Assembly (NCBI GenBank): GCA_900471925.1 | Contig: UCGV01000036.1 | Coordinates: forward strand, 1-64,000 | Direction: 5' to 3' | Source of the DNA: Hyphomicrobiales bacterium | GTDB taxonomy: Bacteria > Pseudomonadota > Alphaproteobacteria > Rhizobiales > Rhizobiaceae | Length of the DNA stretch: 64,000 bases | The notes under the pieces: model-generated | The model's input: only the letters and a program-made list of their open reading frames with translations | Told to the model about the DNA's origin: nothing | Databases searched by the model: none | Part shown: positions 1 through 8,914 of the stretch, in pieces | Layout: each line of letters begins with the position of its first letter | How positions within the stretch are numbered: the stretch's first letter is position 1 | Made by a program: the position numbers and the translations under genes

Positions 1-69
1 CTTCAACTTTGCGGCTACATACGAAGATCGCATAAGATAGATTATGGAACTGAAATCCGTACCCGTCAG

Positions 70-738
70 CTATTCGGCCGCCTGCATCTCCGGCTGAGGC
101 CAGCGCTGCAGCGCTTCCCGCCCGGCATCCGTCAAGCCGTAGATGCCTCTGTCGAGCCGCTCGAACCAGCCGTAGACATTGGACTGCAGGATCTTGGCCG
201 CCTCAGGCACGCCGGATCTGACATCGCGTACGCGCAGCGGTCCTGACGCCAATGCCGCCGCACAGCCGAGCGCCTGCTGACGATAAGCCGTCATCAGCGG
301 TGTACGCGTGCTGCCGCCGAGCGCCGGGTCGCCTCGGCGTTTCTGGTGTTCACGCGTCAGCCGTGAGCGTCGCTTCGGATTGGTCCGCGGCATCGGTGAT
401 ACCGAGCCGACGATGATGCTGACGTCGCCGGTATCCGAAATGCCGAGCATGCCGATGCCGAGCCTGCGGCAGAGATCGCGATAGCGCTTGTCGGCTTCTC
501 GGCCCTTGCCCTTGGCGGAAACCCGCGCCGCGATCCACACTTCGTCCGAGACGGCTGCGCGATCGACAGCCTGAAGAATGAGTTCGAGATTGAAGCTCAG
601 TTTCAGTTCGCAGACAACCACGACAGGCGGATCGTCGCTACTAATGCCAACGATATCGCAGCCGCCGACCTCGCCCTTGACGACGTAGCCAGCCTTTTCG
701 AGGAAGCCTTTGACGGGCAGATAAAGTGACGTTTCCAT
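70..738 (-). CDS. DUF2161 family protein, PD-(D/E)xK nuclease-like
   Basis: A 222-residue protein of the DUF2161 type. Residues 27-50 read GCDIVGI, then a hydrophobic strand ending in CELKLSF. This is the D...(E)xK spacing of PD-(D/E)xK nuclease folds, with Asp28 and Glu44-Lys46 as candidate metal and catalytic residues. The C-terminal third (about 160-215, ending in YGLTDAGREAL) resembles a winged-helix domain. DNA or RNA binding is an inference from the fold and no substrate is known. It stands alone, antisense to the following terC gene. The ATG start has only a weak purine stretch upstream. Family assignment is fairly sure, biochemical role unknown. Confidence 0.75.
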   Translation of the reverse strand: METSLYLPVKGFLEKAGYVVKGEVGGCDIVGISSDDPPVVVVCELKLSFNLELILQAVDRAAVSDEVWIAARVSAKGKGREADKRYRDLCRRLGIGMLGISDTGDVSIIVGSVSPMPRTNPKRRSRLTREHQKRRGDPALGGSTRTPLMTAYRQQALGCAAALASGPLRVRDVRSGVPEAAKILQSNVYGWFERLDRGIYGLTDAGREALQRWPQPEMQAAE

Positions 739-927
739 AAGCCCACGGACCGCAAAAAGAATCGTTCCATAATCTACATCGATCCATCCAAACGCGACAC
801 TCGGCCCATGATCACAGCCGGATTACACGGCATGGCCGTGGACGCGGGCGCAACGCATCCCTTCGCCGGTTGACGGAAAAGGCTCAAGAGGCTAGCACGC
901 TCGGAGCTTATCTGGGGGTAATACATT

Positions 928-1539
928 ATGGATATTTTCACAGCGGCCGGCTTGACGGCTTTGCTGCAGGTCATTGCTATTGACCTTGTTCTCGCCGGCG
1001 ACAACGCCGTCGTTATCGGCCTTGCTGCTGCCGGCCTGGAAGCCACGCAGCGTCGCAAGGCGATCCTTGTCGGCATTCTGGCGGCAACGGTGCTCCGCAT
1101 CCTGTTCGCTTCCGTCGCCGTCTATCTTCTCGCAATCGTCGGATTGCTGCTCGCCGGCGGCCTGCTCTTGCTCTGGGTCTGCTGGAAGATGTGGCGTGAG
1201 CTGCGTGCCGGCCACCAGGAAGATCATGCGACCGATGCCGGCGCATCGGCGCCGAGGAAGACCTTCTTCCAGGCGGCGACGCAGATCGTCATCGCTGACG
1301 TTTCCATGTCGCTGGACAATGTTCTTGCCGTTGCGGGGGCAGCGCGCGAACATCCGAGCGTCCTGGTTCTCGGTCTTGGCCTTTCCATCGCGCTGATGGG
1401 CATCGCCGCAAACTTCATCGCTCGCCTGCTCAACAAGCATCGCTGGATCGCCTATGCCGGCCTTGCGATCATTCTCTATGTCTCGCTCCACATGATCTAT
1501 CGCGGCTACATGGAGGTCGCGCCGTTCATCGGCGGCTAG
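928..1539 (+). CDS. TerC/YjbE family integral membrane protein
   Basis: A 203-residue polytopic inner-membrane protein of the TerC superfamily, which is linked to metal-ion (often manganese) efflux and tellurite resistance. Two related halves each carry the acidic motif of the family: IDLVLAGDNAVVIG near the N-terminus and ADVSMSLDNVLAV in the middle, with Asp residues inside membrane helices as likely ion ligands. About six or seven helices can be drawn. A GGGGG tract about 8 nt before the ATG supports the start. I looked for a yybP-ykoY manganese riboswitch in the 190-bp leader and saw none. Substrate specificity is inferred only from family. Confidence 0.88.
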   Translation: MDIFTAAGLTALLQVIAIDLVLAGDNAVVIGLAAAGLEATQRRKAILVGILAATVLRILFASVAVYLLAIVGLLLAGGLLLLWVCWKMWRELRAGHQEDHATDAGASAPRKTFFQAATQIVIADVSMSLDNVLAVAGAAREHPSVLVLGLGLSIALMGIAANFIARLLNKHRWIAYAGLAIILYVSLHMIYRGYMEVAPFIGG

Positions 1540-1604
1540 GCTTAACTCTTTGATTTAATGCAATTTCGGACGCAAAATCGTGACGCATTTTTGCAGGAAT
1601 TGCT

Positions 1605-2417
1605 TTAGGTCTCGATCTCGAAGCTCATCTGGTCGAACGCCGGCACCACATGGTCCGGCGTTTGCGCCATCACCACATCGTAGTCCAGTGGCGTATGCAT
1701 ATGCGTCAGGATCGCCCGCCTGGGCTTCAGCCGTTCGATCCAATCCAGAGATTGTTCCAGCGAAAAATGGCTGGGATGATAGGCGTATTGCAGCGCGTCG
1801 ATGATCAGCATGTCGAGACCCTGCAGCTTCTCCACCGTCTGTGGTGGGAAATCGCTGATATCGCTGCAATAGGCCACATTCCCGATACGGAAACCGAGCG
1901 AATGAATGTCACCATGCTGCTGCAGATGCGGCATGCAGGCGATCGTTCCGCCCGGCCCGTGAATTTCAACGGGCTTTTCCAGATCCTCGATCTCGATCGG
2001 CAGTACGATCGGCGGGTAATTGCTGCCTGGTGGAGTCTCCAGGCAGTAGCCGAAAGCTTCCCGCAGCCGGCTCATGGTGAAAGGATCTGCAAAGATGGGC
2101 ACGCGCCGGCGGCTGTTGTGGAAATAGCCCCTGAGATCGTCGATACCGTGAATATGGTCGGCATGCGCATGGGTGTAGAGCACGGCATCGACATGATCGA
2201 CCCCTGCCCTGATCATCTGTTCGCGAAAATCCGGACCGGTATCGACGACAACGGTGGTCACTGCGCCATTGTCAGCGAACTGCTGGATCATGAACGAGGC
2301 GCGTGTCCGGCGGTTTTTGGGATTGTCTGGATTGCAGGCGCCCCAGTCGCCGGTAATACGCGGCACGCCGGGTGACGACGAGCAGCCGAGAATGGTGAAC
2401 CGCTGCCGTCGTGCCAC
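1605..2417 (-). CDS. MBL fold metallo-hydrolase, PhnP-like
   Basis: Metallo-beta-lactamase-fold hydrolase of the PhnP/lipoate-associated type, about 270 residues. It begins with the family signature FTILGCSSSPGVPR. The dinuclear metal site is visible as THAHADHIHG, with further ligands in MPHLQQHGD, YCSDISD and LTHMHTPLDY. Such proteins cleave phosphoester or cyclic nucleotide-like bonds; the true substrate is unknown. I chose the GTG at 2417 because translation upstream has no homologous character and the GTG follows the tatD-like stop after 4 bases. Its position downstream of metG and the TatD gene suggests one leftward transcript and translational coupling. Confidence 0.85.
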   Translation of the reverse strand: MARRQRFTILGCSSSPGVPRITGDWGACNPDNPKNRRTRASFMIQQFADNGAVTTVVVDTGPDFREQMIRAGVDHVDAVLYTHAHADHIHGIDDLRGYFHNSRRRVPIFADPFTMSRLREAFGYCLETPPGSNYPPIVLPIEIEDLEKPVEIHGPGGTIACMPHLQQHGDIHSLGFRIGNVAYCSDISDFPPQTVEKLQGLDMLIIDALQYAYHPSHFSLEQSLDWIERLKPRRAILTHMHTPLDYDVVMAQTPDHVVPAFDQMSFEIET

Positions 2418-2421
2418 GCCG

Positions 2422-3204
2422 CTAGATCCTCGGCATCTTCGAAAACAGCCTGAAGGCATTGTCGGTGGTGATGCGCGCCACGTCCTCGTAGGCAAGGCCG
2501 ATCGTATCAGCCAGTACCTCGGCGGTATTCACCACATAGGATGGCTCGTTGCGCTTGCCGCGCCAGCGCTTCGGCGCCAGATACGGAGCGTCGGTCTCGA
2601 CGAGCAGCCGGTCATGCGGAATGTTCCTGGCGATCTCGCGCAATTCTTCCGACTTCGGAAAGGTCAGGATGCCCGAAAAGGAAATATAGCCGCCGAGTTC
2701 CACGCCGGTCTTTGCCAGTTCCGGGCCGGCCGAGAAGCAATGCAGGATGAAGGGGAAGGCCCCCTTCCCCATTTCCTCGGTCAGGATCGCGGCCATGTCG
2801 GCATCGGCGCTGCGGCTGTGGATGACAAGCGGCAGCTGCGTTTCGCGTGCCGCCGCAATATGGCGGCGAAAACCGGTCTGCTGGTCCTCGGGCTTCTGCG
2901 TGTCATAGAAGTAATCGAGACCCGCCTCACCGATCGCGACCACCTTCTGGTGCGCATTGGCAAGTCGCACCAGATCTTCCGTCTGGATGTCGAGTTCATC
3001 GCCCGCATTATTCGGATGCGTACCGACGGAGCAGAAGACGGAAGGATAGGTCTCGGTGATGGCGAGCAGCCCGTCGAGCTTGCGCACACGGGTGCAGATC
3101 GTCACCATCTGCGCAACGCCGGATGCATGGGCGCGCGCCACGATCTCGTCACGCTCCGCCTCGAAATCGGCAAAGTCCAGATGGCAATGCGTATCGACCA
3201 GCAC
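2422..3204 (-). CDS. TatD family metal-dependent hydrolase
   Basis: TatD-type DNase/metal hydrolase with a TIM-barrel amidohydrolase fold, 260 residues. All family metal-site motifs are present: VDTHCHLDF at the N-terminus, IGEAGLDYFYD, VIHSRSAD, ILHCFSAG and the closing VETDAPYLAPKRWRGK. TatD proteins have 3'-5' exonuclease activity with roles in DNA repair; that is family knowledge. The GTG start at 3204 directly precedes the VDTHCH motif and has GAGG in the metG stop region as a ribosome-binding site. It lies 4 nt after metG and 4 nt before the MBL gene, a tight three-gene unit. Confidence 0.9.
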   Translation of the reverse strand: MLVDTHCHLDFADFEAERDEIVARAHASGVAQMVTICTRVRKLDGLLAITETYPSVFCSVGTHPNNAGDELDIQTEDLVRLANAHQKVVAIGEAGLDYFYDTQKPEDQQTGFRRHIAAARETQLPLVIHSRSADADMAAILTEEMGKGAFPFILHCFSAGPELAKTGVELGGYISFSGILTFPKSEELREIARNIPHDRLLVETDAPYLAPKRWRGKRNEPSYVVNTAEVLADTIGLAYEDVARITTDNAFRLFSKMPRI

Positions 3205-3208
3205 GGCC

Positions 3209-4759
3209 TTAAGCCTCCGGAGCCACGTAGCGCGGGAAGACCCCCACCGGCGCCTCCAGCGGCGTTCCCGGCACCAGACGGCCTGCTTCGCCAAGGGCCG
3301 CGAAGTCACGCTTGTCCGCAGGGGCGGCCACGCGGTCGAGCAATTTACCGGCCGATTCCGGCATGAAGGGCTGCAGCAGGATGGCGATCTGGCGAACGAC
3401 TTCGGCGGTCACATAAAGCACGGTGCCCATGCGTACCGGATCAGTCTTCTTCAGCGCCCAGGGCTGCTGGCTGGCGAAGTAGCGGTCGGTCTCGGAGACG
3501 ACAGCCATGATCGAAGCCAGTGCCCGGTGGATCATCTGCTTGTCCATGTCGTCACGCGTCGAGGCGTAAAGCGCATCGGCTTGCGCCAGCATCGCCTTGT
3601 CCTCATCAATCAGCGGTCCGCATTCCGGAATCTGGCCGTCGCAGTTCTTCACGATCATGGAGAGGGAGCGCTGGGCAAGATTGCCGATGCCGTTGGCGAG
3701 ATCGGAATTGATGCGCGTGCCGATCGCCTCTTCGCTGTAGCTGCCATCCTGGCCGAAGGAGACTTCGCGCAGGAAGAAGTAGCGCACCTGATCGAGGCCG
3801 AAATGGTTCACCAGGTTGACCGGATCGACGACGTTGCCGAGCGACTTCGACATCTTCTCGCCCTTGTTGAGCAGGAAGCCGTGGGCAAAGACGCGCTTCG
3901 GCAGCGGCAGCTTTGCCGACATCAGGAAGGCCGGCCAGTAGACGGCGTGGAAGCGGATAATGTCCTTGCCGATGATATGCACATCGGCCGGCCAGTACTT
4001 CGCCCGCGGGCCGTTACGGTCTTCAATGTACCCCGTCGCGGTGATGTAGTTGGTCAGCGCGTCGACCCAGACATACATGACATGTTCGGGATCGTTCGGT
4101 ACCTTGATACCCCAATCAAAGGTGGTGCGCGAAACCGAGAGATCCTTGAGGCCAGACTTGACGAAGGAGATCACCTCGTTGCGGCGTTCGGCCGGACCGA
4201 TGAAATCGGGATTTTCCTCGTAATGCTTCAGCAGCCGGTCCTGGTATTCGGAAAGCTTGAAGAAATAGCTTGCTTCTTCCACCCACTCGACAGGCGTACC
4301 CTGCGGCCCGTAGCGCACGCCATCGGCGCGCAGCTCGGTTTCGTTTTCCTGATAATAGGCCTCGTCGCGTACCGAGTACCAGCCGGCATAGGAATCCTTG
4401 TAGATGTCGCCGTTGTCGGCCATCAGGTTCCAGATGTTCTTGGACGTCTCGTGGTGACGTTCCTGCGTGGTGCGGATGAAGTCGTCGTTCGAAGCGTTGA
4501 GAAGCTTCGCCATCGCCTGGAATTCGCCGGAATTGCGGTCGGCAAGTGCCTGCGGCGTGATGCCTTCGGCACGCGCCGTCTGCTGCATCTTCTGGCCGTG
4601 TTCGTCCGTGCCCGTCAGAAAGAAGACATCCTTGCCGTCGAGGCGCTGGTAGCGCGCCATGGCGTCGGTAGCAATCAGCTCGTAGGCATGGCCAATATGC
4701 GGCTTGCCGTTGGGGTAGGAGATCGCGGTCGTGATGTAGAAGGGGGTCTTGTCTGTCAT
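3209..4759 (-). CDS. metG: methionyl-tRNA synthetase
   Basis: Class I aminoacyl-tRNA synthetase charging tRNA(Met), 516 residues, the usual length for the short rhizobial form without a C-terminal tRNA-binding EMAP domain. The HIGH signature appears as NGKPHIGHAYE and KMSKS as GEKMSKSLGNVVD. The connective domain and all-helical anticodon domain follow in order. I took the ATG giving MTDKTPFYITTA; a TTG three codons upstream is an alternative. It is the first gene of the metG-tatD-MBL unit. A divergent sulfite-exporter-like gene separates it from holB and tmk. Confidence 0.97.
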   Translation of the reverse strand: MTDKTPFYITTAISYPNGKPHIGHAYELIATDAMARYQRLDGKDVFFLTGTDEHGQKMQQTARAEGITPQALADRNSGEFQAMAKLLNASNDDFIRTTQERHHETSKNIWNLMADNGDIYKDSYAGWYSVRDEAYYQENETELRADGVRYGPQGTPVEWVEEASYFFKLSEYQDRLLKHYEENPDFIGPAERRNEVISFVKSGLKDLSVSRTTFDWGIKVPNDPEHVMYVWVDALTNYITATGYIEDRNGPRAKYWPADVHIIGKDIIRFHAVYWPAFLMSAKLPLPKRVFAHGFLLNKGEKMSKSLGNVVDPVNLVNHFGLDQVRYFFLREVSFGQDGSYSEEAIGTRINSDLANGIGNLAQRSLSMIVKNCDGQIPECGPLIDEDKAMLAQADALYASTRDDMDKQMIHRALASIMAVVSETDRYFASQQPWALKKTDPVRMGTVLYVTAEVVRQIAILLQPFMPESAGKLLDRVAAPADKRDFAALGEAGRLVPGTPLEAPVGVFPRYVAPEA

Positions 4760-4992
4760 GGCGGCCAATTCCGGCTTAGTCTATAAAAATCGTCAGCCGC
4801 TATTAGCGCATGTCTCGCACAAGCGAAACATCAAGTTTGGCAGCCGCCTACGATTTCGTGGCGCCCTGAGGTGAGCTTGACTCGCGTTCTGGCGCACTCT
4901 ACCCCTTCTGTCCCAAGAGGACGGGGCGGAAACAAAGTGCCATTTTTCATCGACAGGACGTGTAGTGGCTTCGCGCCGTCGGAGGCGCGTAT

Positions 4993-5781
4993 TTGACATT
5001 CGAGCCTCTTTATTCCTTGTCCGGTCTCATGGTGGAAGCCCTGGTCGGTATAACCGGCGTCGGCGGTGGTTCGCTGATGACGCCGCTGCTCGTGCTTCTC
5101 TTCGGGGTGCATCCGGCAACCGCCGTCGGCACCGATCTTCTCTATGCGGCGATCACCAAGACGGCTGGCACTGCCGTTCACGGCATGCATGGGCGGGTCA
5201 ACTGGAAGATCGTCGGCAGCCTTGCGGCCGGCAGTGTTCCGGCGGCGCTGTTGATGCTCTGGATGATGGCCGGTGTCGATCGCAAGAGCATCGGTGTCAC
5301 CAACACCATCACGACTGCCCTTGGCTGGCTTCTCGTCATGACGGCGATCATGCTCGTTTTCCGCAGCCAGATCCTCGGCTTTGCCCGCCGCGCGATCGGC
5401 GAGCGCATGCCGCCGAAGCCGGCGACGATCGTCGTTTTCACGGTTGTTCTGGGCTTTCTGCTCGGCGTGCTCGTCACCCTGACATCGGTCGGTGCCGGCG
5501 CGCTCGGCGTGACGATCCTGCTTATCCTATATCCGCGGCTGGATGTGCGTGAGATTGTCGGCTCCGATATCGTCCACGCGGTGCCACTGACGCTCATCGG
5601 CGGCATGGGCTACTGGTTCATCGGCGAGATCGATTGGGCCATGCTGTTTGCCCTTCTGGTGGGTTCCATTCCGGGCATCATCATCGGCAGCCTCTTCGCA
5701 CCGAAACTGCACGAGCGCACGATCCGTATCGTCCTGGCGGTTACGCTTGCCGTCGTCGCCTGGAAATTGCTGGCGGGCTGA
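4993..5781 (+). CDS. TauE/SafE family sulfite exporter-like (TSUP) transporter
   Basis: A 262-residue membrane protein of the TSUP family, which exports sulfite, sulfonates or other small organic acids. The family pattern is clear: ALVGITGVGGGSLMTPLL in the first half and LGVLVTLTSVGAGALGV in the second, each followed by hydrophobic helices, about seven to eight in total. The start is TTG, supported by a GGAGG seven nucleotides upstream. It points against metG, holB and tmk, so it breaks an otherwise leftward block. The last 26 bases before the holB stop contain nothing else. Substrate cannot be read from sequence. Confidence 0.9.
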   Translation: MTFEPLYSLSGLMVEALVGITGVGGGSLMTPLLVLLFGVHPATAVGTDLLYAAITKTAGTAVHGMHGRVNWKIVGSLAAGSVPAALLMLWMMAGVDRKSIGVTNTITTALGWLLVMTAIMLVFRSQILGFARRAIGERMPPKPATIVVFTVVLGFLLGVLVTLTSVGAGALGVTILLILYPRLDVREIVGSDIVHAVPLTLIGGMGYWFIGEIDWAMLFALLVGSIPGIIIGSLFAPKLHERTIRIVLAVTLAVVAWKLLAG

Positions 5782-5807
5782 CGCGAGCAATTTCGACAAA
5801 GCCAGAC

Positions 5808-6833
5808 CTATGCGCGTGGCTGCTTGATGTCGGATAGCACTTCCATGATCGTCTGCTTGCGATCGAGATTATAGGCGTCGGAGACCGTCAATTTCTCGGT
5901 GATCTCGGAATAGAGCCGCGCCAGCCGCTCGGCCGCTGCGATCCGCCCCTCGCCTGCCGCCACGCGCGCCCGGTTCATCACATCATCGCCGACATGGCTG
6001 ACGAAGAAGTCGAAGATTGTATCGGCCTCCTTGCCGGAGAGCGCATCCGCCAGCCGGTGCATGGCCTTGCGCGCTAATGGCCCCTCTGAGGACAGCACCT
6101 CGTTGTAGGCTTCTATAATATCGCCGCCGCCATAGTTCAGCAGTTTCAGCGCTTCGCCGACGCTGCCCTTGGCGGCGTAAAGCAGGGTTTGCCCCTCACC
6201 CTGAACTCCAAGATGGGCAAGCGCCGAGGTGAGCGCGCGGTCATCCAGTGGTTCAAGCTTCAGCGGCAGACAGCGCGAACGGATCGTCGGAAGCAGTTTG
6301 CCTGGCGCATGCGAGAGGACGAGGAACATCGCCCGCTTCGGCGGCTCCTCAAGGATCTTCAGGATGGCGTTGGCCGCATTCCGGTTCATGTCGTCGGCGG
6401 GATCGATGATGACGATGCGCCAGTTGCCGGTACCCGATGTCTGCGAGAAAAACTTGCCGGCGCGGCGCACCTCGTCGACTGTGATCGCCGATTTCACCTT
6501 GCCGGTCTTCTCATCAACCGGGCGGGCGAGGTGCAGGAGATTGTGTGAGGCACCCGATGCGATCTGCCGGCTGACGGCGGAATCGAGGTCCGGATCGCCG
6601 ATCCTCTCAGGCGCGCTCGCCGGATCGGGATGCGACAGAACATGGTTGGCAAAGCGGAAGGCAAGCGTCGCCTTGCCAATACCCTCTGGCCCCTCGATCA
6701 GAAGTGCATGATGACCTTTGCCGGAGCGGTAGAACTGCGCCAGGAAATCCTCGGCCTCTTCATGGCCGAAGAGCTTGGTATTCTCGGCGGGCCATATGGC
6801 GCCGTCGAGCAGTCCCGGTCTGTCTTCACTCAT
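5808..6833 (-). CDS. holB: DNA polymerase III subunit delta'
   Basis: Clamp-loader delta' subunit, 341 residues, an AAA+ protein working with tau/gamma and delta to load the beta sliding clamp at the replication fork. A P-loop region reads LIEGPEGIGKATLAF, followed by the sensor-1 region and the arginine-finger area MFLVLSHAPGKLLPTIRSRC (the SRC motif of clamp loaders). C-terminal helices form the collar domain. The ATG overlaps the last 8 bases of tmk, so tmk-holB are very likely cotranscribed and coupled. The cysteines of the classical zinc module are not apparent. Confidence 0.95.
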   Translation of the reverse strand: MSEDRPGLLDGAIWPAENTKLFGHEEAEDFLAQFYRSGKGHHALLIEGPEGIGKATLAFRFANHVLSHPDPASAPERIGDPDLDSAVSRQIASGASHNLLHLARPVDEKTGKVKSAITVDEVRRAGKFFSQTSGTGNWRIVIIDPADDMNRNAANAILKILEEPPKRAMFLVLSHAPGKLLPTIRSRCLPLKLEPLDDRALTSALAHLGVQGEGQTLLYAAKGSVGEALKLLNYGGGDIIEAYNEVLSSEGPLARKAMHRLADALSGKEADTIFDFFVSHVGDDVMNRARVAAGEGRIAAAERLARLYSEITEKLTVSDAYNLDRKQTIMEVLSDIKQPRA

Positions 6834-7503
6834 GATGGGCCGCTTCCGGCATGCGCGCCTCGGCGGCCGGCTTCAACAGTTGCCGGATGATGGTGAGGAT
6901 TTCCGCAGCGATCTCGTCTTCCGCCTGTGTGGCGTTGACGACATGGCAGCGCTCGGGCTCGCGTGCGGCAATGTCGAGATAGGCTTCACGCCGCTTCTCA
7001 TGCGTTTCGAGCGTCTCTTTCTCGAAACGGTCGGGGCCGTCGGCATTTCTCTTGCTGACGCGCTCAAGCCCGAGCTTGGCGGGAATGTCGAGGATCAGCG
7101 TGCAGTCCGGCACCACGCCGTTGATGGCGATGCGCTGCAGCGTTTCGATGAAATCAGGCTCCAGATTGCCGGTGACACCCTGATAGACACGTGAGGAATC
7201 CATGAAGCGGTCGCAGAGCACGATCTTGCCCTTGTAAAGCGCCGGACGGATGATCTCTTCGATGTGATCGTTGCGGGCGGCGGCAAAAAGAATCGCCTCC
7301 ATCCGCGTGCCATAGGCTTCGGCAGCACCCGAAAGCAACACATGGCGTACCGCTTCGGCTCCTGGTGAACCGCCGGGCTCGCGGGTCACCAGCACGTCAT
7401 GGCCTTCTGCCTTCAAGGCTTCGGCAAGGCGGCGGATCTGCGTGGACTTGCCCGCGCCCTCTCCACCTTCAAACGTAACGAACAATCCCGTACCGGACGA
7501 CAA
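6826..7503 (-). CDS. tmk: thymidylate kinase
   Basis: dTMP kinase, 225 residues, making dTDP for DNA synthesis. The P-loop reads TFEGGEGAGKSTQIRRL, the DR(F/Y)xxSS motif is DRFMDSSRVYQG, and a LID-like region KRNADGPDRFEKE follows. The open frame extends further upstream, but similarity to the family begins at SSGTGLFVTFEGG. I therefore chose the TTG at 7503, preceded by GGGAAAG. It overlaps holB by 8 nt and follows the DacA-like gene on the same strand, matching the rlpA-dac-tmk-holB order I recall from rhizobia. Confidence 0.95.
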   Translation of the reverse strand: MSSGTGLFVTFEGGEGAGKSTQIRRLAEALKAEGHDVLVTREPGGSPGAEAVRHVLLSGAAEAYGTRMEAILFAAARNDHIEEIIRPALYKGKIVLCDRFMDSSRVYQGVTGNLEPDFIETLQRIAINGVVPDCTLILDIPAKLGLERVSKRNADGPDRFEKETLETHEKRREAYLDIAAREPERCHVVNATQAEDEIAAEILTIIRQLLKPAAEARMPEAAHHE

Positions 7504-7639
7504 TGATACTTTCCCGCATTCTGAGCGCCGCGCTCTTCCTCTATCTATCCGAAGTGAGTGCGGAGCGAAACCTTTTGCCGTGGCGACATATCCGCCGTCC
7601 CCCGGCAAATTACGCCGATTTCAGCCTCGAAAATGGTGG

Positions 7640-8833
7640 TCAACTCTGCTCGGACGTGTCCCATAGCCAGGAAAAGAACAGCGATTCGCCAAGCTCCAAC
7701 AGCGCGTCGACCGCGCGGCTGCCGAGCGACCCCACCTCGACGGATTGTACCGTATAAAGCGGCACTTCGCGCAGCATCCTGTTGCCTGATACGATGCGCA
7801 GCGTGCCGACTTCGGTATCGGCCTTCACTGGCGCCATCAGCGGCCAGCGATAGACGATGCGGGCGGCAAGCCGGTCCGGATTGTTGACAGGCACATAGAC
7901 GCTGACCGGCGCCTTGGCGACGAGATCGACGGTACGCGACGTACCGCCATAGACGCTCGCAGCACCGATCACTTCCTTGTCGGCAAAGACCTGATGGCTT
8001 TCGAAGGAAGTCAGCCCCCATTCCAGCACGCGCTTGGCCTCTTCAGTGCGCTCCTTGTCGGAGGCGATGCCGGCAAGTGCTACGAAAAGCCGCCGTCCGT
8101 CACGCTGCACCGAGGCGACGATCGAAAAGCCCTCGCCTTCCGTAAACCCCGTTGCCAGTCCGTCCGCGCCGAGATCCATGCCGAGCAGCGGATTGCGGTT
8201 ACGCTGGAAGATCTTGTTCCACTCGAAATCCGGCTGGGCAAAATAGGGATAGAGGTCCGGATAGGATGTCTGCAGGTCGACGGCGAGCGTGACCAATTCC
8301 TTGGCCGTGACCTTGCTCTTGCCATCGGGATTCCCGGTGGAATTGCCGAAGACGGATTTCTCCATGCCGAGATCGCGAGCGCGCCGTGTCATCGATGCGG
8401 CAAACTGATCCTCGCTGCCCGCCATGCCTTCGGCAAGAATGATGCAGCCGTCATTAGCGCCCTGGATCGCCACACCCTTGATCAGGTCTTCGACGCGTAC
8501 TCTGGATTTCAGCGCCGCGAACATCGTCGCCGCCCGCGAGGGCGCGCCGCCTGTGCGCCAGGCATATTCTGAGACGGGATATTCGGTATCGAGTGAAATC
8601 TGTCCCTTGCTGACGGCACTGAAGACAAGGTCCATCGTCATCAGCTTGGCAAGCGATGCGGGTGCGAAAACCTGGTTTTCGTTCTTCGCGAGAAGCACGG
8701 TTCCGGTCGATGCTTCGATCATATAGGCCTGCGTGGCCTTGGTGACGAAACCGGCATCGGTGCCTTCGGCAGCAGCGGCTGCGGAAGCAGGCAGGAGCAG
8801 GCATGCAAGGAGGCGAAGCAGCGGCTTCAACAT
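7640..8833 (-). CDS. D-alanyl-D-alanine carboxypeptidase family protein with altered active-site motifs
   Basis: A 397-residue exported penicillin-binding-protein-5-like protein. Residues 1-22 are a signal peptide ending ASAAAAA. Motif 1 is intact, S60-L-A-K63 in FAPASLAKLM. Motif 2, normally SxN, reads G125-A-N127 in IQGANDG. Motif 3, normally KTG, reads A227-T-G229 in DGLATGFTEG. Loss of both the motif-2 serine and motif-3 lysine predicts weak or absent carboxypeptidase activity while penicillin/peptide binding might remain. The C-terminal PBP5_C-like beta domain is present. The start is the ATG at 8833; an ATG 12 nt upstream is in frame and cannot be excluded. It lies between rlpA and tmk on one strand. 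Confidence 0.88.
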   Translation of the reverse strand: MLKPLLRLLACLLLPASAAAAAEGTDAGFVTKATQAYMIEASTGTVLLAKNENQVFAPASLAKLMTMDLVFSAVSKGQISLDTEYPVSEYAWRTGGAPSRAATMFAALKSRVRVEDLIKGVAIQGANDGCIILAEGMAGSEDQFAASMTRRARDLGMEKSVFGNSTGNPDGKSKVTAKELVTLAVDLQTSYPDLYPYFAQPDFEWNKIFQRNRNPLLGMDLGADGLATGFTEGEGFSIVASVQRDGRRLFVALAGIASDKERTEEAKRVLEWGLTSFESHQVFADKEVIGAASVYGGTSRTVDLVAKAPVSVYVPVNNPDRLAARIVYRWPLMAPVKADTEVGTLRIVSGNRMLREVPLYTVQSVEVGSLGSRAVDALLELGESLFFSWLWDTSEQS

Positions 8834-8914
8834 CGCTAATCCCATTGATCGTGCGGTTGATTCAGGAGGGTAAAGCGAGGCTCAAGCCGATGCAATTACA
8901 CTTTATCGTAGGTT

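Noticed and set aside
1..69. Left edge of the window
   Set aside because: Too short and no recognisable end of a gene; the A+T-rich sequence gives no support for a feature.
739..927. yybP-ykoY manganese riboswitch before terC
   Set aside because: TerC-family genes are often so controlled, but no recognisable aptamer core was found in this leader.
3056..4786. Long open frame antisense to metG
   Set aside because: metG has all class I synthetase motifs on the other strand; the antisense translation shows no family.
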